Assembly (NCBI GenBank): GCA_964646425.1
Contig: CAZYEI010000010.1
Coordinates: 1 to 40,987 of the forward strand
DNA length: 40,987 bases
From: CAZYEI01 sp964646425
GTDB taxonomy: Bacteria; Bacillota_I; Bacilli_A; RFN20; JAISJY01
Direction: 5' to 3'
In this document: positions 33,977 through 40,987 of the stretch, piece after piece
How positions within the stretch are numbered: the stretch's first letter is position 1
How the letters are laid out: every line of letters starts with the position of its first letter
The notes under the pieces: generated by a model
The model's input: only the letters and a program-made list of their open reading frames with translations
Database searches by the model: none
What the model was told of the DNA's origin: nothing
Position numbers and translations under genes: made by a program

Positions 33977-35191
33977 TCATTTTTTGTTAGCATCCTGAAT
34001 ATAACTATGTACAACATATCTATATCGCTGTTTTTCACTATTATATTCTGCAAAAACACCAATGCCATCAAATAAATAAAATAATAAATAAACCCCTATA
34101 AAAACATAATACTCTTGATTAATTAATGAAAAAAACAACATTATAAAAACAAGTAATACTTGGCGATAAAATAAACTAACGATTGTTTCAGACATATTTA
34201 TTTTCGCTAATTTATTTAAAGCTTTCTTTAATTTTTTTAGCTTATCTTCTAAATCATAATTAGCATTATTAAATTCCTCTTCTAAAATTGCGCATTGTGA
34301 ACTATATTTTAATTTTTTTCTACTAAAAACAAATTCTATTATATAAAACATCCACCCAAATATCAAAATACAAACAAATAATAAATAATGAATATAAAAA
34401 CACAAAACACCTGCAAATAATGAAATAATAAAATATGGTATTATTTTATTGTAAAAAATATTTTTTCTATTCATTAAATAATAAGCTTTTTTAATATTTT
34501 CTTTTATTAATATGCAATTATTATTTTTAACAATTAAATGATTAACAAGATTGGCTTCATATATTCTATTAATTCTATTAATTATGTTATTTTTCAATAA
34601 ATAAATGATTATTTGAACCGTTAAAACAGCAAAGAAAAAAACAATTTTTAAAACATTAAATTCATTAATATTAAACAAATAAACTAACGAAAACATAAAC
34701 ACAATAAATTCTACAATATTTAAAAAGGCTAATGGAAAAGCATATTTTTTAATTCCTGCTATTTTAATTTTGTGATTTATTATTAATTCTTTAATTTCAC
34801 ATTCTTTAAAATAAACTATAACTCCTGAATAAATTTTCTTAAATCTTTTCAATAAAATTTTTGTTGGTTGAGCAGTAGCAGGATTTGAATAGTAAATATA
34901 TTTATTATCTTTTCGCCAAACAACAATATAATGATTATACTTATTTTTTAAATTAATCATAGTAATAAAGGGGAAATTTGGAAGATTTTCTAAATTGCAC
35001 TCATAAGCTTTATATTTATCATAGTTAGATAGATATTCTACTAAATCATCTAATTTAATTCCTTTTTCAAAAATTTTAATCTTGTTTTTAACTTCAAAAT
35101 AATCTATATCAACCCCAAAATCATGTTCTAGTAACATACAAATACAAGCAATTCCACATTCATTAATATTCTTTTGAATAATATGTTTCAT
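33977..35191 (-). CDS. C39-peptidase-domain membrane protein lacking an ATPase domain
   Basis: A 404-residue protein with the N-terminal layout of a bacteriocin-exporting ABC transporter. Residues 1-130 are a C39-like cysteine peptidase domain: oxyanion Gln6 and nucleophile Cys12 in QKNINECGIACICM, catalytic His87 in NHYIVVW. The third catalytic position is Asn103 (SNPAT) where most C39 domains have Asp. Six hydrophobic segments follow (about 152-173, 181-200, 250-270, 271-290, 343-358, 360-380), the number expected of an ABC exporter, but the protein ends there; no Walker A, ABC signature or Walker B is present. GAGGAG lies 5 bases before the ATG. It is bounded by a terminator upstream and occupies the place where pgpH is usually found. 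Whether it processes peptides, pairs with a separate ATPase, or is a degenerate exporter cannot be told. Confidence 0.82.
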   Translation of the reverse strand: MKHIIQKNINECGIACICMLLEHDFGVDIDYFEVKNKIKIFEKGIKLDDLVEYLSNYDKYKAYECNLENLPNFPFITMINLKNKYNHYIVVWRKDNKYIYYSNPATAQPTKILLKRFKKIYSGVIVYFKECEIKELIINHKIKIAGIKKYAFPLAFLNIVEFIVFMFSLVYLFNINEFNVLKIVFFFAVLTVQIIIYLLKNNIINRINRIYEANLVNHLIVKNNNCILIKENIKKAYYLMNRKNIFYNKIIPYFIISLFAGVLCFYIHYLLFVCILIFGWMFYIIEFVFSRKKLKYSSQCAILEEEFNNANYDLEDKLKKLKKALNKLAKINMSETIVSLFYRQVLLVFIMLFFSLINQEYYVFIGVYLLFYLFDGIGVFAEYNSEKQRYRYVVHSYIQDANKK

Positions 35192-35226
35192 ATTTTTCTC
35201 CTCTATCTACAATTAGGATAAAGTAA

Positions 35227-35254
35227 AAAAAAACTAAAAAATTTTAGTTTTTTT
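35227..35254. terminator. Terminator of the yqfCD-phoH unit
   Basis: A 13-bp stem of A/T pairs around CTAAAA/TTTTAG (arms 35227-35239 and 35242-35254) with long A and T runs on both sides. It lies 74 bases past the phoH stop and 36 bases before the C39 ATG, so it separates the two genes. Confidence 0.8.
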
Positions 35255-35328
35255 AAACATCATTCAAAAATATCTCTATAAAATTTTTATTTAATTAATT
35301 TATTAATTAATTTAAGCATACAAAAAAC

Positions 35329-36288
35329 TCACTTTTTATTATCTTCATAAGCATCGATAATTTTTTGAACAAGTGGATGACGGACAACATCCTTGCTTCC
35401 TAAGTATGTAAAATTAACCCCTTCTACATTTTCTAAAACTTCTACTGCATTTTTTAAGCCTGAAACAATATTTGATTTCAAGTCAATTTGGCTAATATCT
35501 CCAGTAACAATCATCTTAGAATTAAATCCTAGTCTTGTTAAAAACATCTTCATTTGCATAACAGTTGTGTTTTGTGCTTCATCTAAAATAATATATGCAT
35601 CATCTAAAGTTCTGCCACGCATATATGCAAGTGGTGCTATTTCAATAATTCCTTTCTCCAAGTATTTCTCGCATACTTCTTTCCCTAACATTTCATCTAA
35701 TGCATCATATAAAGGACGCAAATATGGATCAACTTTTTCCTTTAAATCACCAGGTAAAAATCCTAAACTTTCACCAGCTTCTACTGCAGGTCTGGTTAAA
35801 ATAATCTTTTTTATTATTTTTGATTTAAGTAAAGTAACTGCATGAACAACAGCAATATATGTTTTACCCGTTCCGGCAGGACCAATACCAAAAACTATAT
35901 CATTACTTTTTAGTGCCTCAACATATTTTAATTGTCCCAATGTTTTAGGAGCAACAACTTTTCCTTTAAAAGTTTTCCCTATGAAACAATTTTGCAAACG
36001 TTCAAATTGATCTAATTGTTTATTTTGAGCCAAATTAATAATTTGAACAATATCTTTACTTTCAATATTGTAACCACTTCTAATTATAGAAATAATTGCA
36101 TTAAACAATTTTTTCACTTCTATGAGAGTATTTTCGCAGCATTCTTCAATAATAATTTCATCACCACGAATATTAATTTTGATACCATAAAATTGTTCAA
36201 TTAATTTAAGATGACTATCATCAAAACCAACTAATTGTGTAATTTCATATCCATCTAAATTCAAATCATTGATAATATATTTTTCCAT
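35329..36288 (-). CDS. phoH: PhoH-family ATPase
   Basis: A cytosolic PhoH-like P-loop protein of 319 residues, thought to act with YbeY on RNA. Walker A is GPAGTGKT in FGIGPAGTGKTYIAV, Walker B is YIILDEAQNT, and the family signature RPAVEAGESLGFLPGDLKEKV is present. The N-terminal 100 residues form the KH-like region. The start is ATG 36288, with GAGG 7 bases before it; the ATG at 36300 lacks a ribosome site. It follows yqfD by 14 bases. Phylogenetic order yqfC-yqfD-phoH is as in B. subtilis, but pgpH does not follow. Confidence 0.97.
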   Translation of the reverse strand: MEKYIINDLNLDGYEITQLVGFDDSHLKLIEQFYGIKINIRGDEIIIEECCENTLIEVKKLFNAIISIIRSGYNIESKDIVQIINLAQNKQLDQFERLQNCFIGKTFKGKVVAPKTLGQLKYVEALKSNDIVFGIGPAGTGKTYIAVVHAVTLLKSKIIKKIILTRPAVEAGESLGFLPGDLKEKVDPYLRPLYDALDEMLGKEVCEKYLEKGIIEIAPLAYMRGRTLDDAYIILDEAQNTTVMQMKMFLTRLGFNSKMIVTGDISQIDLKSNIVSGLKNAVEVLENVEGVNFTYLGSKDVVRHPLVQKIIDAYEDNKK

Positions 36289-36302
36289 TCTAGTCCTCAT
36301 TT

Positions 36303-37268
36303 CTATAATGTTATATCCTCTAGCAAAGTATAATGAATTTTTAAAGTATATTTATTATTGCTCTTATTAAAAAACAATATATTTTCCTTAATCAAAAATT
36401 CATCATCGCCAGTTAATTCTTTATCTATTTTAGCACGATTACTCTCTAGGAGCAAAGAATAAATTTCTAATTCATCTTTCTTATCTTTACTAGTCAAATA
36501 ATATGTAGATTCAAGTAGATACCAAGTATATGCATAAACACTTCCATATGCACCGACATACTTTTCTTCGTTATTTGATGTTATAAGTGTATCACTTACT
36601 AATAAATCTCCTTTTTTAACATAGTCATATTCTTTTACCATTTTTACTCCAGATGATATATCAAATCTAACAATCATTCCATCTTTTTGAGCATATAAAC
36701 TGGTACCAAAACTAGGAATAATTGGAGCACTCCTTCTTTTCAAAAAATTAACTTTTACATTTACTCCAACTTGTCTAATTTCAATCCATTCAATTTTATC
36801 TTTCATTTTCTTTAATATTTCTTTTTCAACTTTCAAGGCAAAATTATTACTTATTTTCTTTTTTAGTTTTACCACATTATAATTTTCCAATTCCTCTTTA
36901 ACAAGAGGAATTAAATTATCTTGATTTCCACTAATTTCAACATTATATATTCTATTACTTAAAAACGCATATAAGCAAAGTGAAAAAACAAGACAAATAA
37001 AAGTAGTTTTTCGTTTAAAAAATTTATCAATAAAATTTATTATTCCGTATGTTTTTACTAATTCAATATCATTAAATTTTAAAAGATTTTTTTTATTTTT
37101 TGAAGATGAAATAAATGAATATCTTTCGTTGTCAATTTTTTTTAAGTTGTTAATATTAATATTATTATTTCGACATTTATCAAGAAAAAAAATAATATTT
37201 GGAGTTCTTACAATATATTTATCATAATTAGCTATTAAAAATTTATTTTTCATTAAACTTAATCTCAT
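36303..37268 (-). CDS. yqfD: Sporulation protein YqfD-like
   Basis: A 321-residue membrane protein matching the YqfD family. The N-terminal 75 residues are a small alpha/beta domain, one membrane segment lies at about 88-106 (TTFICLVFSLCLYAFLSN), and the C-terminal part has the family pattern VNVKVNFLKRRSAPIIP then AQKDGMIVRFDISSGVKM and YDYVKKGDLLVSD. In B. subtilis YqfD is made in the mother cell during sporulation. I keep ATG 37268 (AGG 8 bases before); ATG 37253 is an alternative. The start overlaps yqfC by 26 bases, indicating coupling. Confidence 0.88.
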   Translation of the reverse strand: MRLSLMKNKFLIANYDKYIVRTPNIIFFLDKCRNNNININNLKKIDNERYSFISSSKNKKNLLKFNDIELVKTYGIINFIDKFFKRKTTFICLVFSLCLYAFLSNRIYNVEISGNQDNLIPLVKEELENYNVVKLKKKISNNFALKVEKEILKKMKDKIEWIEIRQVGVNVKVNFLKRRSAPIIPSFGTSLYAQKDGMIVRFDISSGVKMVKEYDYVKKGDLLVSDTLITSNNEEKYVGAYGSVYAYTWYLLESTYYLTSKDKKDELEIYSLLLESNRAKIDKELTGDDEFLIKENILFFNKSNNKYTLKIHYTLLEDITL

Positions 37269-37440
37269 TAATATTACCTAAGACATGTATTTCTCCATAT
37301 TCTAAATAATTTACTTCTAAATTATCCCCTTGAATTTTCACTATTTTGTCTTTTGTCTTTAGTGTAATATTGCTTTCATCTATTTTATAAATATGTATTA
37401 GATTTTTAACAATTATCTTATTATTTCCATAAATAAACAT
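37243..37440 (-). CDS. yqfC: Sporulation protein YqfC-like (YabP/YqfC family)
   Basis: A 65-residue protein, shorter than the usual 90 or so residues. It has the family's beta-strand layout: GNNKIIVKNLIHIYKIDESN then IVKIQGDNLEVNYLEYGEIHVLG and INEIKF, with the hallmark xIxGxNLxVxxLxxxxIxIxGxI. ATG 37440 has GGGTGA 6 bases before; an in-frame TTG further upstream is unlikely. The missing N-terminal segment may be real reduction. Its position before yqfD and phoH confirms the call. Confidence 0.85.
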   Translation of the reverse strand: MFIYGNNKIIVKNLIHIYKIDESNITLKTKDKIVKIQGDNLEVNYLEYGEIHVLGNINEIKFNEK

Positions 37441-37456
37441 TGTAGTCACCCTATAC

Positions 37457-37485
37457 AATATATGAATAAACTATAAATTTTATGA
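37457..37485 (-). promoter_or_regulatory. Candidate sigma-E-type promoter of yqfC
   Basis: CATATATT (37457-37464, minus strand) matches 7 of 8 of the sigma-E -10 consensus CATACAHT, and TCATAAA (37479-37485), 14 bases upstream, matches 5 of 7 of KMATATT. No sigma-A promoter is visible. The predicted transcript start would leave only about 10-12 bases before the ATG, which is short. yqfC and yqfD belong to the sigma-E regulon in B. subtilis. Confidence 0.35.
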
Positions 37486-37491
37486 AAAGAA

Positions 37492-37513
37492 AAAAACACC
37501 ATTAGGTGTTTTT
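37492..37513 (-). terminator. Terminator of rpsU
   Basis: A 9-bp stem AAAAACACC/GGTGTTTTT (arms 37492-37500 and 37505-37513) with loop ATTA and a U run, 3 bases past the rpsU stop. It separates rpsU from yqfC. Confidence 0.9.
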
Positions 37514-37516
37514 ACA

Positions 37517-37696
37517 TTAATATGATTTGTTGTTACGGCGTGCTTGTTCTGATTTAAGTTTTCTTTTAATTCCAGGCTTTAAATAGAATTCACGCTTACG
37601 CGCTTCAGCAAGAGTTCCTGCCTTAGAAACTTGTCTTTTAAAACGGCGTAATGCATCATCCAATGTTTCATTGTCACGGACGACTGTTTTTGGCAT
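37517..37696 (-). CDS. rpsU: Small ribosomal subunit protein bS21
   Basis: Ribosomal protein bS21, 59 residues, starting MPKTVVRDNETLDDALRRF and ending in a basic helix (KLKSEQARRNNKSY). It is involved in mRNA base pairing at the 30S platform. AAAGGAGG precedes ATG 37696 by 8 bases. It is followed by its own terminator, then by yqfC and yqfD, as in many Firmicutes. Confidence 0.98.
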   Translation of the reverse strand: MPKTVVRDNETLDDALRRFKRQVSKAGTLAEARKREFYLKPGIKRKLKSEQARRNNKSY

Positions 37697-37738
37697 CTAA
37701 CTTCCCTCCTTTTGAAGTGTAACTTGCGTACAAAAATG

Positions 37739-37767
37739 ATTATAAGCATTTCTCGACTTAAAATCAA
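37739..37767 (-). promoter_or_regulatory. Sigma-A promoter of rpsU
   Basis: TTGATT (37762-37767), 17-base spacer, perfect TATAAT (37739-37744), 43 bases before the start codon. Confidence 0.88.
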
Positions 37768-37811
37768 GCATTTTTTTATTTTTTTAAACAAAAAATAGAA
37801 AAAAGTTCATT

Positions 37812-38453
37812 TTATTCATTAATTAAGGCTTTACCACTTGAAGCACCAATACGATTTGCCCCAGCTTCAATCATTTTTAACATATCTTCTCTTGTTCTAA
37901 TTCCACCAGAAGCTTTTACTCCCATATTAGGACCTACAGTTTTTCTCATTAAAGCAACATCTTCGACTCTAGCACCATATTTATTAAATCCAGTAGATGT
38001 CTTTACAAAATCTGCACCTGCATCTTTTGCTAATTCACATGCTTTAACAATTTCTTCTGCTGTTAATAAACATGTTTCTAAAATAACTTTAACTAATTTT
38101 CCCATAGCATTGTCTACAACACATTTAATATCATTAAATACAACATCATATTTTTTATCTTTTAATGCACCAACATTAATTACCATATCAATTTCAGTTG
38201 CACCATTATCAACCGCATTTTTTGTTTCAAATCCTTTAACTTCCGATGTATTTGCCCCTAAAGGAAAGCCAATAACAGTACAAACTTTTACATCTGTATT
38301 AATCAATAATTTAGTACATAATGGCACATAATAAGGATTAACGCAAACAGAAGCAAAGCCGAATTCTTTAGCTTCTTTACATAATTTAATAACTTGTTCT
38401 TCAGTTGCTTCCGGTTTTAAAATTGTATGATCGATAAACTTAGCGTAATTCAT
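37812..38453 (-). CDS. deoC: Deoxyribose-phosphate aldolase
   Basis: A class I aldolase splitting 2-deoxyribose-5-phosphate to glyceraldehyde-3-phosphate and acetaldehyde, 213 residues. Key elements are FIDHTILKP, VCTVIGFPLG, EIDMVINVG, the Schiff-base lysine in FVKTSTGF, and the second lysine in GVKASGGIRT. GGAGG lies 6 bases before the ATG. It lies 23 bases after mtaB. It shares a theme of nucleoside salvage with cdd elsewhere in the window. Confidence 0.97.
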   Translation of the reverse strand: MNYAKFIDHTILKPEATEEQVIKLCKEAKEFGFASVCVNPYYVPLCTKLLINTDVKVCTVIGFPLGANTSEVKGFETKNAVDNGATEIDMVINVGALKDKKYDVVFNDIKCVVDNAMGKLVKVILETCLLTAEEIVKACELAKDAGADFVKTSTGFNKYGARVEDVALMRKTVGPNMGVKASGGIRTREDMLKMIEAGANRIGASSGKALINE

Positions 38454-38476
38454 AATTTTCCTCCATTTATTTTCAT

Positions 38477-39778
38477 TTATATTATAGTTGAAATAGCATG
38501 ATTGTCAAGAATTCTATCGACTCTTACACGCTTAATTTGATTAAGTAACTTTTCATCACCCTTACAATATACTTTTAAGTAATTACTACTTTTGCCAAAA
38601 ACCCAATTACTGGTAGGAGATTTCTCTTCAAATAAAACTTCTAGTTCTTTACCAATAAACTTTTCCATATACTTCAAATGCAATTCTTTAGATAAATTAA
38701 GTAATTTTTCTACTCTTTCTTTTTTTATTTTAGGCGATACTTGTTCTTTCATATTAGCGGCAGGCGTACCACTTCTTGGTGAAAAAGGAAAAACATGTAT
38801 TTCTGAAAAATTAACTTTTTTAATAAATTCCATTGTTTCATTAAAATCTTCTTCAGTTTCTTGAGGAAAACCAACAATAACATCAGTTGTTAAAGCAATA
38901 TTGGGAATGACTTTCCGTATTTTAGTAACTATCTCTAAAAATTTGTTTGTATCATAACGTCTATTCATAAGTCGAAGAATTTTATCACAACCTGATTGTA
39001 ATGGAATATGCAAATGGTCAACAACAACCTTGGAATTAGCAATAATATCTAATAACTTATCATCTATTTCTACAATTTCAATCGAAGAAATTCTAATTCT
39101 TGGTAAATTAGGATTTTCTCTAATCATCGCTTCAATAACATCAACTAAACGAAATTTACCACTATCCAATCCATAAGCGCCAGTATGTATTCCGGTTAAA
39201 ACAATTTCTTTATAACCATTTGCAACCAATACTTTTGTTTCTTCTAAAATATCTTTCAATTCACGACTTCTAAGCCTTCCTCTTGCATATGGAATAATAC
39301 AATAACTACAAAAATTATTACAACCATCTTGAACCTTAATAAAGGCCCGTGTATTATCTTCATATGATGATAACTTCAATTTTTCATAGCCATCTTTGTT
39401 AGAATATTCTTTTATATCAATAATTTGTTTATTTGTATTTAAATTTTCAAATAAATACGGCAATAATTTATCTCTATTATTAGTACCAACAATAACATTA
39501 ACACCAGCGATTTTGCTTATTTCATTGCTTGCCATTTGTGCATAACAGCCCATTATTCCAATTCTTGCACTAGGATTATTCTTAATTGCACGACGAATCA
39601 TTTGACGACTTTTAGCATCACTTACATGAGTAACACTACAGGTATTAATAATAACAATATCAGCTTGTTCATCAGATTTAGCTTCACAATAACCTTCGTT
39701 AATCAGTTTTTCTGCTATTGCATTTGATTCATATGTATTTACTTTACACCCAAGTGTAATAATTTTATATTTTTTCAT
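38477..39778 (-). CDS. mtaB: tRNA N6-threonylcarbamoyladenosine methylthiotransferase
   Basis: Radical SAM enzyme converting t6A37 to ms2t6A37 in tRNAs reading ANN codons, 433 residues. The UPF0004 domain has three cluster Cys (TLGCKVN, NTCSVTH, GCYAQ), the radical SAM core has CNNFCSYCII (CxxxCxxC), and a C-terminal TRAM-like domain starts around FIGKELEVLFEE. The N terminus KKYKIITLGCKVNTYESNA marks the MtaB subgroup rather than MiaB. It lies 12 bases after rsmE, a conserved pair. Confidence 0.96.
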   Translation of the reverse strand: MKKYKIITLGCKVNTYESNAIAEKLINEGYCEAKSDEQADIVIINTCSVTHVSDAKSRQMIRRAIKNNPSARIGIMGCYAQMASNEISKIAGVNVIVGTNNRDKLLPYLFENLNTNKQIIDIKEYSNKDGYEKLKLSSYEDNTRAFIKVQDGCNNFCSYCIIPYARGRLRSRELKDILEETKVLVANGYKEIVLTGIHTGAYGLDSGKFRLVDVIEAMIRENPNLPRIRISSIEIVEIDDKLLDIIANSKVVVDHLHIPLQSGCDKILRLMNRRYDTNKFLEIVTKIRKVIPNIALTTDVIVGFPQETEEDFNETMEFIKKVNFSEIHVFPFSPRSGTPAANMKEQVSPKIKKERVEKLLNLSKELHLKYMEKFIGKELEVLFEEKSPTSNWVFGKSSNYLKVYCKGDEKLLNQIKRVRVDRILDNHAISTII

Positions 39779-39790
39779 TTATAACACATC

Positions 39791-40516
39791 CTATTTTTCT
39801 AACATAAATGCAGTTATCGCCAAAATATCAATAGCTGCAGTTTCACTTCTTAAAATTCTTTTTCCTAAACTTACTCTTTTAAACCCTGAAGCAACTAATT
39901 TATTAACTTCAACATTATCAAAACCACCTTCTGGTCCAACAACTAAAACGATATGTTTATCAGTTAAATCCTGATTTAATATTTTAAACAATGTTTCTTG
40001 ACCAAAACAACTATCTTCTTCAAAAGCGATTAATTTAATATCAGCTTCCATTAAAATTAGTTCGTCTAATTTCATTGGTTTAACAATAGTTGGAATAACA
40101 TTCCTTTTAGATTGCATACTGGCATCATGAATAATTTTATTCCAGCGTTCTAATTTTAAAGCAACTTTTTTATCATCAATTTGCACTATTGACCTTTTTG
40201 CACAATAAGGAACAATTGTGCTAACTCCTAATTCTGTTGCCTTTTGAATAACCAATTCAAATTTATCACCTTTAGGCAAACCATAAACTAAAGTAACTTT
40301 AGCTTTTAATTCGTTATTCGCATTTAACTCATGAAGTAATAAAGCAGTTATACCACTATTTGAAACTTTAGCACAGCAATGATAAAAAACACTATCATAG
40401 ACAACAATAATTTCTTCACCATTTTTAATTCGTAAAACATTCTTTAAATGATGTTCATCAAAAGAAGAAAAATAAAAAATATCATCAACTTTTTTACTAG
40501 CAAAACATTGTTGCAT
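39791..40516 (-). CDS. rsmE: 16S rRNA (uracil(1498)-N3)-methyltransferase
   Basis: A SPOUT methyltransferase acting on U1498 of 16S rRNA, 241 residues. An N-terminal PUA-like domain (about 1-70) precedes the knotted domain with LVYGLPKGDKFELVIQKATE, VVGPEGGFD and LGKRILRSETAAIDILA. ATG 40516 has AGGTGG about 8 bases before it; the GTG at 40528 overlaps that site. It leads the rsmE-mtaB-deoC unit. Confidence 0.97.
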   Translation of the reverse strand: MQQCFASKKVDDIFYFSSFDEHHLKNVLRIKNGEEIIVVYDSVFYHCCAKVSNSGITALLLHELNANNELKAKVTLVYGLPKGDKFELVIQKATELGVSTIVPYCAKRSIVQIDDKKVALKLERWNKIIHDASMQSKRNVIPTIVKPMKLDELILMEADIKLIAFEEDSCFGQETLFKILNQDLTDKHIVLVVGPEGGFDNVEVNKLVASGFKRVSLGKRILRSETAAIDILAITAFMLEK

Positions 40517-40538
40517 AAAAAACACCACCTACCATTTA

Positions 40539-40544
40539 ATTATA
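40539..40544 (-). promoter_or_regulatory. -10 box of rsmE-mtaB-deoC
   Basis: A perfect TATAAT 23-28 bases before the rsmE ATG, with only a weak TTTAAT at 17 bases upstream. Confidence 0.45.
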
Positions 40545-40611
40545 TAACATTTAATTTAATAATTAAATAACTTATTAATTATCTTTCTCTAATAATAAAT
40601 AAATAAGCAAA

Positions 40612-40648
40612 AAAACAAGTCTTAATCTTCAAGACTAAAACTTGTTTT
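40612..40648 (-). terminator. Terminator of clpB
   Basis: A 15-bp stem with two G-U pairs (arms 40612-40626 and 40634-40648) and a U run on the minus-strand exit, 7 bases past the clpB stop. Confidence 0.88.
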
Positions 40649-40654
40649 AGATTA

Positions 40655-40987
40655 TTAATAAATATAAAAGCCTTTGCTATCAACAAAATCAATTCTAATT
40701 AGTTTTTCATTATGATTAATTATCTCTTTGGCAATTAAAGTTTCAATATTTCGTTGAATATATCTTTTTAATGGACGTGCACCAAATTCTTTATCATAAC
40801 CATCTTCAACAATTTTATTAATCGCATTATCACTTATTATTAAAGTAATATTTTGTTTTCCCAAACGTTTGCATAATTGATTAATAAATTTATTTGCTAC
40901 TTTAATAACAACAGCTTTATTCAAAGCATTAAATTGAATAATTTCATCAATTCTATTTAGAAATTCAGGTTTAAATAAATGATGTAA
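40655..40987 (-). CDS. clpB: ATP-dependent chaperone ClpB, C-terminal end
   Basis: The last 110 residues of a Clp/Hsp100 ATPase, open at the right window edge. The sequence begins LHHLFKPEFLNRIDEIIQFN, the end of the second AAA+ module with the sensor Arg region, followed by the D2 small domain with GYDKEFGARPLKRYIQRNIE. The protein ends about 40 residues after GARPLKR with no long tail, which fits ClpB (disaggregase working with DnaK). ClpC and ClpE share this region, so the assignment to ClpB is likely rather than certain. Confidence 0.85.
   Translation of the reverse strand, partial: LHHLFKPEFLNRIDEIIQFNALNKAVVIKVANKFINQLCKRLGKQNITLIISDNAINKIVEDGYDKEFGARPLKRYIQRNIETLIAKEIINHNEKLIRIDFVDSKGFYIY

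Noticed and set aside
35288..35310. TTAATTAATTTATTAATTAA palindrome-like stretch after phoH
   Set aside because: It is A/T-only low complexity with no U tract; the terminator at 35227-35254 explains the gene end.
35393..35845. A 150-codon plus-strand open frame opposite phoH
   Set aside because: It is the antisense shadow of a strongly conserved gene, with no ribosome site.
1..40987. Mycoplasma-type code with UGA read as Trp
   Set aside because: All long proteins are intact with TGG for Trp, and TGA serves as the stop of the YgjP-like gene at 5856-5858.
1..40987. CRISPR arrays, insertion sequences, tRNA or rRNA genes, prophage
   Set aside because: No regularly spaced repeats, transposase motifs, cloverleaf-like sequences or phage proteins were seen on either strand.

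Overview
This 41 kb window is very AT-rich chromosomal DNA from a low-GC Gram-positive bacterium (Bacillota, class Bacilli in the broad sense, Erysipelotrichia/RF39-like by feel). Support comes from two T-box leaders (pheS, thrS), an L20-type leader in front of infC, the gene string phoH-ybeY-cdd-era-recO-glyS-dnaG-rpoD-trmK, the helicase-nfo-yqfQ-ispH neighbourhood known from Bacillus subtilis, and a glycogen cluster. The genetic code is standard: Trp is TGG throughout, and TGA is used as a real stop in an ATGA overlap at 5856-5859. YqfC and YqfD, both sporulation-linked families, suggest a spore-forming organism or ancestor. I see no insertion sequences, phage genes, CRISPR, tRNA or rRNA. 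All but three genes lie on the minus strand.

Layout. 1-6.5 kb: pheT (cut at the window edge), pheS with a Phe T-box, then upstream a DUF4097 membrane protein, a SpoU-type RNA methyltransferase and a YgjP-like metallopeptidase, closely coupled. 6.6-16.9 kb: carbohydrate island with a hypothetical gene, aldose 1-epimerase, glycogen phosphorylase, branching enzyme, a plus-strand GH13 enzyme with GlgE-like features, and a type I pullulanase. These fit storage and breakdown of an intracellular alpha-glucan; the glucan synthase and ADP-glucose genes are not here. 17-20.8 kb: infC-rpmI-rplT behind an L20 leader with a probable AUU start for infC, then thrS behind a T-box. 20.8-26.1 kb: DEAD-box helicase, endonuclease IV, HAD phosphatase and a DUF3737 beta-helix protein on the minus strand, facing plus-strand yqfQ-like and ispH genes.

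26.1-33.8 kb: macromolecular synthesis genes trmK, rpoD, dnaG, glyS, recO, era, cdd, ybeY. 34-37.7 kb: an unusual C39-peptidase membrane protein without an ATPase domain sits between ybeY and phoH, where pgpH is normally found; then phoH, yqfD, yqfC and rpsU. 37.8-41 kb: deoC, mtaB, rsmE and the C-terminal end of clpB, cut by the window edge.

The strongest candidate for something undescribed is the C39 membrane protein at 33977-35191. Second is the GH13 enzyme at 12646-14748, and third the lysine-rich tail on the branching enzyme. The remainder is mostly recognisable core biology with good regulatory detail.
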